Source: Microbacterium salsuginis (GTDB lineage Bacteria; Actinomycetota; Actinomycetes; Actinomycetales; Microbacteriaceae). Taken from it: a stretch of DNA of 64,000 nucleotides. Shown here one piece after another: positions 37,536-46,939 of this stretch. The stretch is from NCBI RefSeq assembly GCF_012524205.1, contig NZ_JABACI010000001.1, positions 1,426,001 through 1,490,000 of the forward strand, read 5' to 3'. Position 1 is the stretch's first letter, and each line of letters begins with the position of its first letter. The notes under the pieces were generated by a model, which had not been told where the DNA came from, ran no database searches, and saw only the letters and a list, made by a program, of their open reading frames with translations. The position numbers and the translations under genes were made by a program.

Positions 37536-38117
37536 ATGAGTCTGCGCTACGCGCTGTTGGCGATCCTGCGGGTCGGACCGCTGTCGGGCTACGACCTGCA
37601 GAAGCAGTTCCACCAGTCCGTCGGGCACGTGTGGCACGCCCCCGACTCGCAGATCTATCCCGAACTGCGGAAGATGGAGCAGGCCGGCCTGATCGAGGGC
37701 GAGGAGCAGGCGCGCGGCGAGCGCGGGACGCGACGCATCTACCACGTGACGGATGCCGGAGAGCAGGCGTTCGCGGAGTGGATGGCCGCTCCCCTGGACT
37801 ACCAGCGCGTGCGCGACCCCGCCCATCTGCGCGCCGCCTACCTGGAGGCGACGACGCCCGAGGCCGCGCGAGCCTTCCTCGAGCGCCACATCGAGGTGTG
37901 GCGCGGCGAGCTCGCGCAGTGGGAGGGCGAGCTCACGCACATCGAGCACTTGAGCAACCCGATGCTGGTACGCCGGCTCGAAGTCCTGCCCGACGACGAC
38001 CGCGAGCGCACCATCGAGTTCAAGCGATTCGCCTACGAAGGCCTCGTCGAGCGCGCCCGCATCGAGATCGCCTGGGCCGAGCGCGGCCTCGCCCTCGTCG
38101 ACCGGCTCGACGCGTAG
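37536..38117 (+). CDS. PadR family transcriptional regulator
   Basis: 193 aa. The N-terminal winged helix (residues about 1-80) has the PadR pattern: LRYALLAILRVGPLSGYDLQKQF, HVWHAPDSQIYPELRKMEQAGLIEGE and the wing RRIYHVTDAGEQAF. The C-terminal half is a helical dimerisation arm (Vir/AphA type). AAAGGA precedes ATG 37536; the longer frame would start inside the terminator. PadR proteins repress phenolic-acid genes and are released by the phenolic compound, so this one is a candidate regulator of the demethylase operon whose palindrome lies at 34076-34097. Confidence 0.9.
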   Translation: MSLRYALLAILRVGPLSGYDLQKQFHQSVGHVWHAPDSQIYPELRKMEQAGLIEGEEQARGERGTRRIYHVTDAGEQAFAEWMAAPLDYQRVRDPAHLRAAYLEATTPEAARAFLERHIEVWRGELAQWEGELTHIEHLSNPMLVRRLEVLPDDDRERTIEFKRFAYEGLVERARIEIAWAERGLALVDRLDA

Positions 38118-38178
38118 CGGGCTGTCCCCGACGACGCAGCCTGGTCCGGAGTGATCGACCCGCCAGTAGCTTCAGCGT

Positions 38179-38952
38179 ATGACCATCGAGGATGATGCGG
38201 CGGGCCCGCGCCACCCTGTGGGGGCTGTCGACCAGACACTGCGGCTGCTTCTTCTGCTGCGGTCCCAGCCCGAGTTGCGCGTCAGCGACGTCGCACATGC
38301 GCTCGGCGTCGCTCCGTCGACGGCGCACCGCCATCTGAGCACGCTGGAGCACAGAGGATTCGTCACGCAGGACCGGATCACACGCGCATATCGAGTGGGC
38401 CCAGCGCTGATCGAGCTCGGATTCTCCAGCACCCGCGCGATCGACCTGCGGAGTCTGAGTGAGCCTCACCTGCGCGAATTGAGCATCAGCCTCGGCGAGA
38501 CCGTGAATCTCATGGTGCTGCAGGAGTCGTCGATCAGATTCGTCGCCGGCTTCGAGGCGGACCAGCGTGTCCGCACCCACGTGCTGACCGGCACCCTGCT
38601 CCCGGCCTACGCGACGTCGGGCGGGAAAGTGCTCCTCGCGGAACTGTCGCGCGAAGAGCTGCGCAGGCTCTACCCACGAGCACTGCATCGCCTGACTCCG
38701 CACACACGGACGTTCACGCAGCTCCTCGACGAGCTGTCACTCGTGTCGATGCAGGGGTACGCGATCAATCAGGACGAGAGCGTCGAAGGGCTCAGCGCGA
38801 TCGCCGTGCCGCTTCGAGATCGCGGTGGGATCGCCATCGCCGCGGTGGCGATGTCGGCGCCCAGCTCGAGGCTGTCCTCGCATCGGGTGCGCGACATCGT
38901 CGTGCAGCTGCGCAGGTGCGCCGCGAGCATCAGATCGCACCTCGCACGGTGA
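38179..38952 (+). CDS. IclR family transcriptional regulator
   Basis: 257 aa. The helix-turn-helix is in residues about 12-70 (GAVDQTLRLLLLLRSQPELRVSDVAHALGVAPSTAHRHLSTLEHRGFV). The ligand-binding domain contains TGTLLPAYATSGGKVLLAELS and QGYAINQDESVEGLSAIAVPL, the usual IclR blocks. It lies just upstream of the amidohydrolase/importer operon that starts at 39082 and is probably its regulator; a perfect TTCCG-N5-CGGAA site lies in the gap. The ribosome site of ATG 38179 is weak. Confidence 0.91.
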   Translation: MTIEDDAAGPRHPVGAVDQTLRLLLLLRSQPELRVSDVAHALGVAPSTAHRHLSTLEHRGFVTQDRITRAYRVGPALIELGFSSTRAIDLRSLSEPHLRELSISLGETVNLMVLQESSIRFVAGFEADQRVRTHVLTGTLLPAYATSGGKVLLAELSREELRRLYPRALHRLTPHTRTFTQLLDELSLVSMQGYAINQDESVEGLSAIAVPLRDRGGIAIAAVAMSAPSSRLSSHRVRDIVVQLRRCAASIRSHLAR

Positions 38953-38968
38953 GCGGCATCCCCTCCGA

Positions 38969-38983
38969 TTCCGCGGTGCGGAA
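38969..38983. promoter_or_regulatory. IclR-type operator TTCCG-N5-CGGAA ahead of the amidohydrolase operon
   Basis: A perfect inverted site extended by GA and TC on the flanks (38967-38985). It is 16 bases after the iclR stop and 99 bases before the amidohydrolase start. It probably controls the operon 39082-47995. Confidence 0.65.
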
Positions 38984-39081
38984 TCACGCGTCGTCGAGTC
39001 TTTACCGGCGGGTGCCACGTTGATTGGCTCGGACCCACTCGCGCCGCGACGAAGCGCGCCGAGTCGAAGGGAACAGTCTCG

Positions 39082-40152
39082 ATGAAGATCGATGCATTCT
39101 GCCATCTCCTGCCAGCGGCGTATGCCGAGCGTCTGTTCGCGATCACGGACAGTGCCGTCGCACGGAACATCCAGAAACGCGTGAGCGGCGTCCCCGCGCT
39201 CGTCGACCTCGACGAGCGATTCCGAGGGATGGACGAGTTCGGCTCGGACTATCGCCAGATCATCAACACAGCGGCACCGCCGCTCGACGATCTCGGGCCG
39301 CGCCGGCGGACGGCCGAACTGGCCCGTATCGCGAACGACGGGATGGCAGAGCTCGTGACCGACCATCCTGATCGTTTCGCGGGGTTCTGCGCCGCCGTCG
39401 CGCTGGATGACGTCGACGGCGCCATCGCCGAGGCGGATCGTGCCTTCGACGAGCTCGGCGCCGTCGGGGTGCAGATCTACACGCATGTCCACGGCGGACC
39501 GATGGACCAGGAGCGCTTCTTCCCGTTCTACGAGGCGGTGGCGCGCCGCGGCGACAAGATGATCCAGGTCCACCCCTGCCGCGACTCCAGCTGGTCGGAC
39601 TACAAGACCGAGGAACGCTCGAAGTTCGAGATCTGGTGGACGCTGGGCTGGGAGTACGACCTCTCGGCGTTCATGTCCCGCCTCGTCTTCTCTGGCGTCT
39701 TCGAGCGACTGCCCGACATCAAGATCCTGATCCACCACGGCGGCGCGATGATCCCGCATTTCGCCGGACGCGTGGGGCAGGGATGGGACCAGCTGGGCAC
39801 CCGGACGCCGGCGGATCAGGCGGAGGACATCGCGGGATACCCGCTGACCCTGCGTCCGATCGAGTACTTCAAGAAGTTCTATGTCGACACGGCGTACTTC
39901 GGTGCCGGCGACGCCATGCGGACCGCGATCAGGTTCTTCGGCGTGGACCACACGCTCTTCGCGTCCGATACCCCGTTCGATCCCGAAAAGGGACCGGGCT
40001 ACATCCGCGACACGATCGCGAACCTGAACGACATGGACATCCTGACCGACGCCGACCGCGCGCGCATCTACCACGGCAACGTCACGGATCTGCTCGGCTT
40101 GGACAGCGCTGCCGCGCTGAACACGCTCGCTGAATCGGAGGTTTCATCATGA
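39082..40152 (+). CDS. Amidohydrolase family protein (decarboxylase-like, amidohydrolase-2)
   Basis: 356 aa TIM barrel. The N-terminus MKIDAFCHLLP has the His position of the first metal motif. Metal or active-site residues appear in QVHPCRDS, ILIHHGGAMIPHFAGR and the C-terminal ASDTPFDPEKGPGYIRDT with the conserved Asp. Members of this subfamily (ACMSD, resorcylate and 5-carboxyvanillate decarboxylases, and some hydrolases) act on aromatic acids or ring-cleavage products without cofactors other than a metal. Its stop overlaps the binding-protein start (ATGA), so the enzyme and the importer are coupled and probably share a substrate. Confidence 0.87.
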   Translation: MKIDAFCHLLPAAYAERLFAITDSAVARNIQKRVSGVPALVDLDERFRGMDEFGSDYRQIINTAAPPLDDLGPRRRTAELARIANDGMAELVTDHPDRFAGFCAAVALDDVDGAIAEADRAFDELGAVGVQIYTHVHGGPMDQERFFPFYEAVARRGDKMIQVHPCRDSSWSDYKTEERSKFEIWWTLGWEYDLSAFMSRLVFSGVFERLPDIKILIHHGGAMIPHFAGRVGQGWDQLGTRTPADQAEDIAGYPLTLRPIEYFKKFYVDTAYFGAGDAMRTAIRFFGVDHTLFASDTPFDPEKGPGYIRDTIANLNDMDILTDADRARIYHGNVTDLLGLDSAAALNTLAESEVSS

Positions 40153-41171
40153 GGAAATCCATTGCACGCCGTCTGGGCGGCCTGGCCGCGGTGGGCACGG
40201 TGCTCGCTTCACTCGTCGCCTGCTCGGGCGGAGGAGCGCCCGCCGATGCGGGCGGCGAGGGCGACGGCGGCGCACCGGAGAAATCCACTCTCACGGTCGC
40301 GATCAACCCCTCCACGCAGTTCGCGCCGCTCTACTACGGCATCCAGGAGGGGATCTTCGAGGAGCACGGGCTCGAGCTGGAGATCACGCCGCAGACCGAC
40401 ATCGCCGCGATCGTGTCGGGCCTGGCCAGCGGCACCTACGACATCGGGTTCGCCACCGTGGTGCACGCGGTGACGGCGAACGCCAACGGCATCCCGATCC
40501 GCGCCATCACCACGATCGAGGGTCAGATCCAGGAGGACGACGAGGGCACCGTCACGATCGCGTCGGCCGAGTCGGGCATCACCGACTTCGCGGGGCTGGA
40601 AGGCAAACGCGTCGCCACGGTCGGGCTCTCGTCTCACAACACGATGACGATGTGGGAGCTCGCCGACCGCGCGGGTGCCGACACCGAGTCGATCGAGCTC
40701 GTGCAGCTGCCGTTCGGGCAGATGGCTGCTGCCCTCGCGAGCGGCGATGTCGACGCCGCGATCATGCAGTGGCCGTTCGCCGCCGATGCCCTCGCCGCCG
40801 GAGGCGTCGAGCTCGGGTACAACAACCGCGAGCTGTTCGTCGATACAGCCACGACGCTGTTCAACACCTCGCAGTCCTTCATCGATCAGAACCCCAATAC
40901 GGTACGCGCCTTCGCCGACGCGATGGCCGAGTCGATCGTGGGTGCCACGGAGAACCCCGATGTGGCGAAGGAGTCGCTCATCGAGGGCCTCGGCATCACG
41001 GCCGAGCAGGCCGCCGGCGCGCGCTGGAACATCGGGGGCGACCCGGCTCTGAACCTCGACGCGTTCGAGGTGGCACGCGATCTCCTGGTCAAGTTCAGCA
41101 CCGACGAATCGGCGAAGACGGCGCTCGAGAACCTCGACGTCTCCACCGTCGTGTGGCCGGGCGCGCTGTAA
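40149..41171 (+). CDS. ABC transporter substrate-binding lipoprotein, SsuA/NMT1 family
   Basis: 340 aa. A lipoprotein signal (MRKSIARRLGGLAAVGTVLASLVAC) ends in a lipobox Cys at residue 25, then a Gly/Ala/Asp-rich linker. The NMT1-like domain has YYGIQEGIFEEHGLELEIT, YDIGFATVVHAVTANANG, DFAGLEGKRVATVGLSSHNTM and VQLPFGQMAAALASGDVDAAIMQWPF. GGAGG lies ahead of the ATG. It is the third member of this type in the window, after 5692 and 12145, with a similar overall plan. It feeds the permeases at 41217 and 42026. Confidence 0.92.
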   Translation: MRKSIARRLGGLAAVGTVLASLVACSGGGAPADAGGEGDGGAPEKSTLTVAINPSTQFAPLYYGIQEGIFEEHGLELEITPQTDIAAIVSGLASGTYDIGFATVVHAVTANANGIPIRAITTIEGQIQEDDEGTVTIASAESGITDFAGLEGKRVATVGLSSHNTMTMWELADRAGADTESIELVQLPFGQMAAALASGDVDAAIMQWPFAADALAAGGVELGYNNRELFVDTATTLFNTSQSFIDQNPNTVRAFADAMAESIVGATENPDVAKESLIEGLGITAEQAAGARWNIGGDPALNLDAFEVARDLLVKFSTDESAKTALENLDVSTVVWPGAL

Positions 41172-41216
41172 CGGCCGGCTCATGCGTGCGACGCGACGAC
41201 GAAGAGAGGAGAAGCG

Positions 41217-42029
41217 ATGCTCGACCGTTCGCGATCGTGGCTGAACTGGGCGCTGCCGGTCGTCACCGTCGGTGTGGTTCTGCTCGCCTGGCAGTTCGTG
41301 ACAGCGGGCGGCATGGTCAGCGCGACGCAGTTCCCCACGATGACCGACACGATGGCGGCCCTCGGCCGTGAGATCTCCACCGGCCGGGTCTGGCCGGCCA
41401 TCGGAGCGACCCTCATCGGGTGGCTGATCGGCATGGTGATCACCATCGTGCTCGGCGTGATCATCGGCACGGCGCTCGCCTTCAACGACTTCGCGCAGCG
41501 AAGCGCCGCCCCGGTGATCGAGATCTTCAAGGCGATCCCGGCGATCGCCATCCTTCCATTGGTGATCCTCATCGCGGGATCGACCCTGCCGATGAAGGTC
41601 TTCCTGGTGTGCTTCGCGGCGTTCTGGCCGTTCCTGATTCAGGTGATCTACGGCGTGCGCTCGATGGATCCGATCGTCCTGGACACCGCCCGGGCGCTCG
41701 GGGTGCGGGGGGCACGCCGGTTCCTCCAGATCAGCGTTCCCAGCGCATCGCCGTATCTGGTGACGGGGATGCGCATCGCGTCTGCGCAAGCTCTGATCCT
41801 GTGCATCGTGGCCGAGATCGTAGGCGGCGCGGCGGGGATCGGCCGCAACATCCTCCTGGCCGAGAACACCGGGGTCGTCGCCTACCCGACCATGTACGCC
41901 TACATCATGGTGGCCGGCATCCTGGGCGTCGCACTGACGGGCGGATTCTTCCTTCTGGAGAAGAGGGTCATGCACTGGCACGAGTCGCAGCGGAACATCC
42001 GCGAGTCGAACAAGGTGGGCGCCGCATGA
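41217..42029 (+). CDS. ABC transporter permease, SsuC/TauC type (first permease)
   Basis: 270 aa with about six membrane helices. The first is LNWALPVVTVGVVLLAWQFV at the extreme N-terminus, then the FPTMTDTMAALGREI entry segment. The EAA loop is LDTARALGVRGARRFLQISVPSASP. GGAG lies ahead of ATG 41217, 45 bases after the binding-protein stop. It overlaps the second permease gene by 4 bases. As in the two other cassettes, the C-terminus ends with a Trp-His rich tail (MHWHESQ). Confidence 0.91.
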   Translation: MLDRSRSWLNWALPVVTVGVVLLAWQFVTAGGMVSATQFPTMTDTMAALGREISTGRVWPAIGATLIGWLIGMVITIVLGVIIGTALAFNDFAQRSAAPVIEIFKAIPAIAILPLVILIAGSTLPMKVFLVCFAAFWPFLIQVIYGVRSMDPIVLDTARALGVRGARRFLQISVPSASPYLVTGMRIASAQALILCIVAEIVGGAAGIGRNILLAENTGVVAYPTMYAYIMVAGILGVALTGGFFLLEKRVMHWHESQRNIRESNKVGAA

Positions 42030-42856
42030 CCCGGGTGACGACAAGCCTCGTGCCGACGGTGCGCGCTCGCGGCAGCAGCACCGGGATGCGGCGAGTGGGA
42101 GCCGTGCTCACCTCGCTGTGGCTGCCCGTGCTGCTCGTGGGGATCTGGTGGTTCGCCACCGCGAACTCCTCGTCGCCGTTCTTCCCGCCCCTCGGCGACA
42201 TCCTGGTCGAGACGTGGAACCAGTGGGTCGTGCTCGGAGCGTGGACCAACGCGGTCGTGAGCCTCCGGAATCTGTTCATCGGCTACCTGTTCGGCGTCCT
42301 GATCGGCATCGTCGGCGGATCCCTCCTGTGGCGACTGCGCTATCTGCGGATCGCGGTGAATCCGATCATCTACTTCCTTTACGTGCTGCCCGCCCCGGCG
42401 CTGCTGCCGGCGATGATCGCGATCTTCGGAATCGGCGACATGCGCCAGATCGCACTGATCGCACTGGGGTCGATCTGGCCCACCCTGCTGAACACGCTGG
42501 ACGGGATGCGCGGCATCGACACGGTGAAGTTCGACACGGCCCGCGGCCTGCGGTTGGGCGGTTGGCGCACGTACACGCGGCTCGTGCTTCCGGGGGCGTC
42601 GCCCCAGATCGCCGCCGGCATGCGTGCCAGCCTCACCGTCGGCATCGTGCTGATGGTCGTCAGCGAGATGGTCGCGGCGAACTCGGGAATCGGGTTCTTC
42701 ATCCTTCAAGCGCAGGCGGAGTTCGCGATCAAGAAGATGTGGACCGGCATCCTGGTCCTCGCCCTGATCGGGACAGCGCTCAACTATCTGTTCGTGTTCG
42801 TCGAGCGTCGCGTGCTCCGCTGGTACTACCGCTCGCGCGCTCTCGGATCGTCCTAA
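42026..42856 (+). CDS. ABC transporter permease, SsuC/TauC type (second permease)
   Basis: 276 aa. About 25 polar residues precede the first helix (LWLPVLLVGIWWFATA), then the FFPPLGDILVETWNQW entry block. The EAA loop is FDTARGLRLGGWRTYTRLVLPGASP. ATG 42026 overlaps the upstream stop (ATGA). The 'second' permeases of all three cassettes (3850, 10514, 42026) resemble each other more than their own partners in motif wording (EMF/EMV.. and GIGF/GVGF near the end), supporting an ancient heterodimer that has been duplicated as a unit. Confidence 0.91.
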   Translation: MTRVTTSLVPTVRARGSSTGMRRVGAVLTSLWLPVLLVGIWWFATANSSSPFFPPLGDILVETWNQWVVLGAWTNAVVSLRNLFIGYLFGVLIGIVGGSLLWRLRYLRIAVNPIIYFLYVLPAPALLPAMIAIFGIGDMRQIALIALGSIWPTLLNTLDGMRGIDTVKFDTARGLRLGGWRTYTRLVLPGASPQIAAGMRASLTVGIVLMVVSEMVAANSGIGFFILQAQAEFAIKKMWTGILVLALIGTALNYLFVFVERRVLRWYYRSRALGSS

Positions 42857-42864
42857 GGAATCGC

Positions 42865-43674
42865 ATGTCTTCTGCAGCCGTTTTCACTCCGACCGCGACC
42901 GAGACGGTTCTCACCGTCGACGGGCTCCGCAAGATCTACAACGAGGGGACCGATCAGGCCAACATGGCCATCGACGCGGTCTCCTTCCACGTCGACAAGG
43001 GCGAGTTCGTCTGCATCGTCGGGCCCAGCGGTGCCGGCAAGACCACGCTGCTGCGGTGCATCTCGGGCCTCGCCTCCCCCAGCGCCGGTGCAGTGACGTT
43101 CGAGGGACGACCGCTGACGAATGTGCCGGAGCAGCTGGGGTTGGTCTTCCAGGACTACGGCCGGTCGCTCTACCCGTGGCTCACGAACGGCGACAACGTG
43201 GCGCTGCCGCTCTCTGCTCGCCGGATGCCGCGGGCCGAGCGGGCGGCCCGGGTCGCCGAGTCTCTGCAGAGCGTGGGCCTCGGGCACGTCGAGCGGAAGT
43301 ATCCGTGGGAGCTCTCGGGCGGCATGCAGCAACGGGTGGCCATCGCCCGGGCTCTGTCTTATCGGCCGGAACTGCTCCTGATGGACGAGCCGTTCGCCTC
43401 GGTGGATGCCCAGACGCGATTCGACCTCGAGGATCTGATCCTCGAGGTGCGCCGCGAGCTGGGGATCACGGTGGTGCTCGTCACTCATGACATCGATGAG
43501 GCCATCTATCTCAGCGACCGGATCGTGGTGCTCTCCAAGAACCCCAGCGTCGTGCGCGAAGTGGTCGACGTCGATCTCGGGGACGAGCGCACGCAGGTCG
43601 AGACGCGCGCGAGCGAGCAGTTCCTGTCGCTGCGTCGGCACCTGCTGTCGCTGGTGATGCCGAAGGATGCGTGA
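42865..43674 (+). CDS. ABC transporter ATP-binding protein, SsuB/TauB type
   Basis: 269 aa. Walker [10 protein letters not shown], signature LSGGMQQR, Walker [12 protein letters not shown] and switch LVTHDIDEA, with the SLYPW Q-loop segment shared by the other two cassette ATPases. AAGGA precedes ATG 42865. It is the last importer gene and is followed after 33 bases by the aldehyde dehydrogenase. Confidence 0.93.
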   Translation: MSSAAVFTPTATETVLTVDGLRKIYNEGTDQANMAIDAVSFHVDKGEFVCIVGPSGAGKTTLLRCISGLASPSAGAVTFEGRPLTNVPEQLGLVFQDYGRSLYPWLTNGDNVALPLSARRMPRAERAARVAESLQSVGLGHVERKYPWELSGGMQQRVAIARALSYRPELLLMDEPFASVDAQTRFDLEDLILEVRRELGITVVLVTHDIDEAIYLSDRIVVLSKNPSVVREVVDVDLGDERTQVETRASEQFLSLRRHLLSLVMPKDA

Positions 43675-43707
43675 GCGACCGTGCACACCAGCAGTCCGGA
43701 GCAAGGG

Positions 43708-45198
43708 ATGACGATGATCGACGACATGACAGACGGGGCCGTGGTCGGCCACCTCATCGCCGGCGTCCGGTCGGCCGGAGACCGCAGATTCGCGGTGCGC
43801 AACCCGAGCCGCGTCGAGGACGTGGTCGGCATGGTGGCAGAGGGGACGGCAGCGGATGCCGGGGCGGCCGTCGACGCGGCGGCCGAAGCCGCGGCATCCT
43901 GGGCGGCGGCATCGGTGCCCGAGCGCGTCGCGCGCCTGCGCAGGATCGCTGACGCGGTCGACGCCCACGCGGATCATCTCATCGATCTCGCCACGCGCGA
44001 GAACGGGAGCATCGTCTCGACGATCCGCCGAGAGGTCGCCGCCGCCGCCGAGTCCTTCCGCCTCGTTGCCGACTACCTGCCGGCATCCCTCCAGTCGCGC
44101 ACCGTCGCGGGCGCGTCGGCGGGTGAGGAGGTGAGGATCGAGCGGCGCCCCTATGGCGTGGTCGCGTGCATCGTCCCCTGGAACGCCCCCGTCCTGCTGA
44201 CGGCGAACAAGCTCGCTCCCGCGATCGCCGCCGGAAACGCGGTCGTCCTCAAGCCGTCGCCGTTCGCCCCGCTCGCGGTGACGCTTCTCGCGGCTCTGGC
44301 CGCCGCCGAGCTCCCCGCGGGTGTGGTGAACGTCGTCAACGGCGATGCGGAAATCGCGAGGGCGCTCGTGGACAGCCCCCGCGTGCGGAAGGTCTCCTTC
44401 ACCGGCGGCGGCGCCACCGCGCGCCACATCATGCGGCAGGCGGCCGATTCGCTCCTGCCGGTGCATTTCGAGCTCGGCGGGAACGATCCCGCCGTCGTCC
44501 TGGAGGATGCCGACCTTCGCGAGACGGCCGATCGCATCGCCCTGTCCGCCTTCCGCCGTGCGGGTCAGGTCTGCTTCGCCACCAAGCGGGTGTACGTGCC
44601 CCGCGCCATCGCCGATGAGTTCCGGCGCCTGCTGGTGGAACGGGTCGATCGGATGGTCGTGGGGAACGCTGCCGACGAGCGTGCCTCGATGGGCCCGGTG
44701 AACAACGAGGGCCAGTTCGAACGTGTCCGAGGTCTGCTCGAGCGGACACGCGCCGCCGGGCGGGATGTCCGAGTGCTGGGGTCGAAGCTCGACGAGTCCA
44801 CGTGGGCCGACGGCCACTTCCTCCTGCCCGCACTCGTTCTCGACGCGCAGCACGACGACGAGGTCGTTCGTGAAGAGCAGTTCGGCCCGATCCTCCCCGT
44901 CGTGGTCTGCGAAGACGAGGAGCAGGCGATCGCGTTCGCGAACGACACCGAGTACGGGCTCTGCTCATCGGTGTGGTCGAGCTCCCACGAGCGGGCACTC
45001 GCCGCCGCTGAGCGGATCGAAGCGGGCGTCACCTTCATCAACAGCGCGATGTTCTCCGAGGCCGGGACGCGCGAGATTCCGATGGGCGGATGGAAGCAGA
45101 GCGGGATCGGCTGGGAGGGCTCGCCGTACGGCATCGACGAGTATCTGCAGTTCCACAGCATCGACGTGCACGCCGTCACACCACGGAGCACGGTGTGA
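43708..45198 (+). CDS. NAD(P)-dependent aldehyde dehydrogenase
   Basis: 496 aa ALDH with VPWNAPVLL, FTGGGAT turn, general-base Glu in FELGGND (about residue 257) and nucleophile Cys in GQVCFATK (about residue 289). ATG 43708 was chosen (GGAG six bases ahead) over a GTG at 43681 with no ribosome site. It overlaps the next gene by 4 bases (GTGA). It has the same length and motif spacing as the ALDH at 22829 but is clearly diverged. It probably oxidises the aldehyde formed by the downstream ThDP enzyme. Confidence 0.91.
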   Translation: MTMIDDMTDGAVVGHLIAGVRSAGDRRFAVRNPSRVEDVVGMVAEGTAADAGAAVDAAAEAAASWAAASVPERVARLRRIADAVDAHADHLIDLATRENGSIVSTIRREVAAAAESFRLVADYLPASLQSRTVAGASAGEEVRIERRPYGVVACIVPWNAPVLLTANKLAPAIAAGNAVVLKPSPFAPLAVTLLAALAAAELPAGVVNVVNGDAEIARALVDSPRVRKVSFTGGGATARHIMRQAADSLLPVHFELGGNDPAVVLEDADLRETADRIALSAFRRAGQVCFATKRVYVPRAIADEFRRLLVERVDRMVVGNAADERASMGPVNNEGQFERVRGLLERTRAAGRDVRVLGSKLDESTWADGHFLLPALVLDAQHDDEVVREEQFGPILPVVVCEDEEQAIAFANDTEYGLCSSVWSSSHERALAAAERIEAGVTFINSAMFSEAGTREIPMGGWKQSGIGWEGSPYGIDEYLQFHSIDVHAVTPRSTV

Positions 45199-46928
45199 CC
45201 GGCTCCCAACGTTCGGCAGGCCGGCTGATCGTCGATGCGCTGCGCAATGCGGGCGTCACCCACTTCTTCGTGAACTTCGGCAGTGACCACCCCGCGATCA
45301 TCGAAGCCCTCGCGGCCGACCGCGCGCAAGGCATCGATACGCCTGCCGTCATCCTGTGCCCCCACGAGTACAGCGCGCTGAGCGCGGCGCACGGCTATGC
45401 CGCCGTGACAGGTAAGCCGCAAGCCGTCTTCGTTCACACCGATGTCGGCACCGCCAACCTCGGCGGCGCCGTCCACAACGCGGCGCGCTCGCGTGTGCCC
45501 GTCTTCGTCTTCGCGGGGCTGACGCCCTACACGCTGGAGGGTGAGCTGCCCGGGAGCCGCAACTCGTTCGTCAACCACCTCCAGGATGTTCCCGACCAGC
45601 ACGGGATCGTGCGCCCGTACGTCAAATGGAGCTACGACATCCGCACCGCGGTCAACGCTCCGCAGATCGTCTACCGGGCATTGCAGCTCGCCCGCAGTGC
45701 GCCGGCCGGACCCGTGTACGTCACGGCCGCGCGCGAGGTGCTCGAAGAGCAGTCGACGGATCCAGGCCTCGCGCTGGATCAATGGCGGCCGATCGACGCC
45801 TCCCCTGCGCCGGAGGCTGCCGTCGACGAGCTCTTCACGGCGCTCTCCACCGCCGCTCATCCCGTGATCATCACCACCTACCTCGGCAGGTCGCGGGATT
45901 CCGTTCCCGACCTCGTCACGCTCGCGGAACGGCTCGGGGTCACCGTGGTCGAGCACAACGCCGAGGTGATGAACTTCCCCCGCGACCATCCGCTGCACGG
46001 CGGCGACGACCCTCATCGACTTCTCGCCGACGCGGATGTGATCGTGGCGATCGACACCGACGTCCCGTGGGTGGACTCGATCCGCCGCCCTCGGAACGAC
46101 GCCGCCGTCTTCGTCGTGAACGAGGACCCTCTGCAGCAGACCCTTCCTCTCTGGTATGTGCCGGCCGATCGCTTCATCCGCGCAGACAGCGGCCTCGTCC
46201 TCCAGCAGCTCGGCGACAGGTGCCCTGCCGAGCCCGATGCCGCCGCCGCACAGCGCGCCGCGCGCGCTGCCGAAGACGGGGAGTCGCTGCAACGGACGTG
46301 GTCAGCCGAGTCCGACGCCGATGCACGCGGGCGGCGTCTCACTCCGGCGAGCGTGGCGACAGCCCTCCATCGACTCCTCGACGACGACGCCATCGTGATC
46401 AATGAGGCGATCTCGGAAGCGCCGACCGTGTGGAAGCACCTCCCGAGAAATCGGCCGGGCACGCTGTACGGCAATCGGGGAACATCGCTGGGCTGGTCCG
46501 GCGGCGGAGCCTTGGGCATCAAGCTCGCGACGCCCGATCGGACGGTGGTGAGCATCGTCGGCGACGGCACGTTCTTCTTCAGCGCGCCCTCGTCGACCTA
46601 CTGGATCGCAGGTCGCTACGGGCTGCCTGTCCTCACCGTCGTGCTGGACAACGGCGGGTGGAACGCGACGAAGCGCAATGTGGAGCGGCTCCACCCCGAG
46701 GGCGCCGCGGTGCGCGCCGATCGCTATTGGGTCAACCTCGAGCAGAGCGCGGATTTCGGTGGGATCGCATCCGCCGCCGGCCAGGCGTGGAGCGCGACCG
46801 TCACCCGCTTCGAGGAGCTGGACGGTGCGCTCCGAGAGGGGCTCGCACAGGTCACCGCAGGCACTCCTGCAGTGGTCACCGTGCGGGTAGCTGCCATCAC
46901 TGCTCAGAACAACGCTGCAGCGCTCTAG
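45195..46928 (+). CDS. Thiamine diphosphate-dependent enzyme (acetolactate synthase/benzoylformate decarboxylase family)
   Basis: 577 aa. The PYR domain begins RLIVDALRNAGVTHFFVNFGSDHPAI and has the catalytic Glu in CPHEYSALSAAHGYA (about residue 55). The PP domain has GNRGTSLGWSGGGALGIKLA and the ThDP motif GDGTFFFSAPSSTYWIAGRYGLPVLTVVLDNGGWNATK near residue 457. GTG 45195 overlaps the ALDH stop. A 2-keto acid decarboxylase followed by an ALDH would give a keto acid to aldehyde to acid route. It differs strongly from the ThDP enzyme at 8006, so the two pathways are not simple copies. Confidence 0.88.
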   Translation: MTGSQRSAGRLIVDALRNAGVTHFFVNFGSDHPAIIEALAADRAQGIDTPAVILCPHEYSALSAAHGYAAVTGKPQAVFVHTDVGTANLGGAVHNAARSRVPVFVFAGLTPYTLEGELPGSRNSFVNHLQDVPDQHGIVRPYVKWSYDIRTAVNAPQIVYRALQLARSAPAGPVYVTAAREVLEEQSTDPGLALDQWRPIDASPAPEAAVDELFTALSTAAHPVIITTYLGRSRDSVPDLVTLAERLGVTVVEHNAEVMNFPRDHPLHGGDDPHRLLADADVIVAIDTDVPWVDSIRRPRNDAAVFVVNEDPLQQTLPLWYVPADRFIRADSGLVLQQLGDRCPAEPDAAAAQRAARAAEDGESLQRTWSAESDADARGRRLTPASVATALHRLLDDDAIVINEAISEAPTVWKHLPRNRPGTLYGNRGTSLGWSGGGALGIKLATPDRTVVSIVGDGTFFFSAPSSTYWIAGRYGLPVLTVVLDNGGWNATKRNVERLHPEGAAVRADRYWVNLEQSADFGGIASAAGQAWSATVTRFEELDGALREGLAQVTAGTPAVVTVRVAAITAQNNAAAL

Positions 46929-46939
46929 AAAGGACGACC

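Noticed and set aside
42853..44853. 666-residue open frame on the minus strand
   Set aside because: It is antisense to the ABC ATPase and ALDH, whose motifs are complete. The antisense peptide is rich in Arg, Gly, His and Asp with no domain.
46430..46939. N-terminal extension of the LigW-like decarboxylase
   Set aside because: The open frame upstream of 46940 overlaps the ThDP enzyme gene and translates to His/Arg/Ser-rich sequence with no family similarity.
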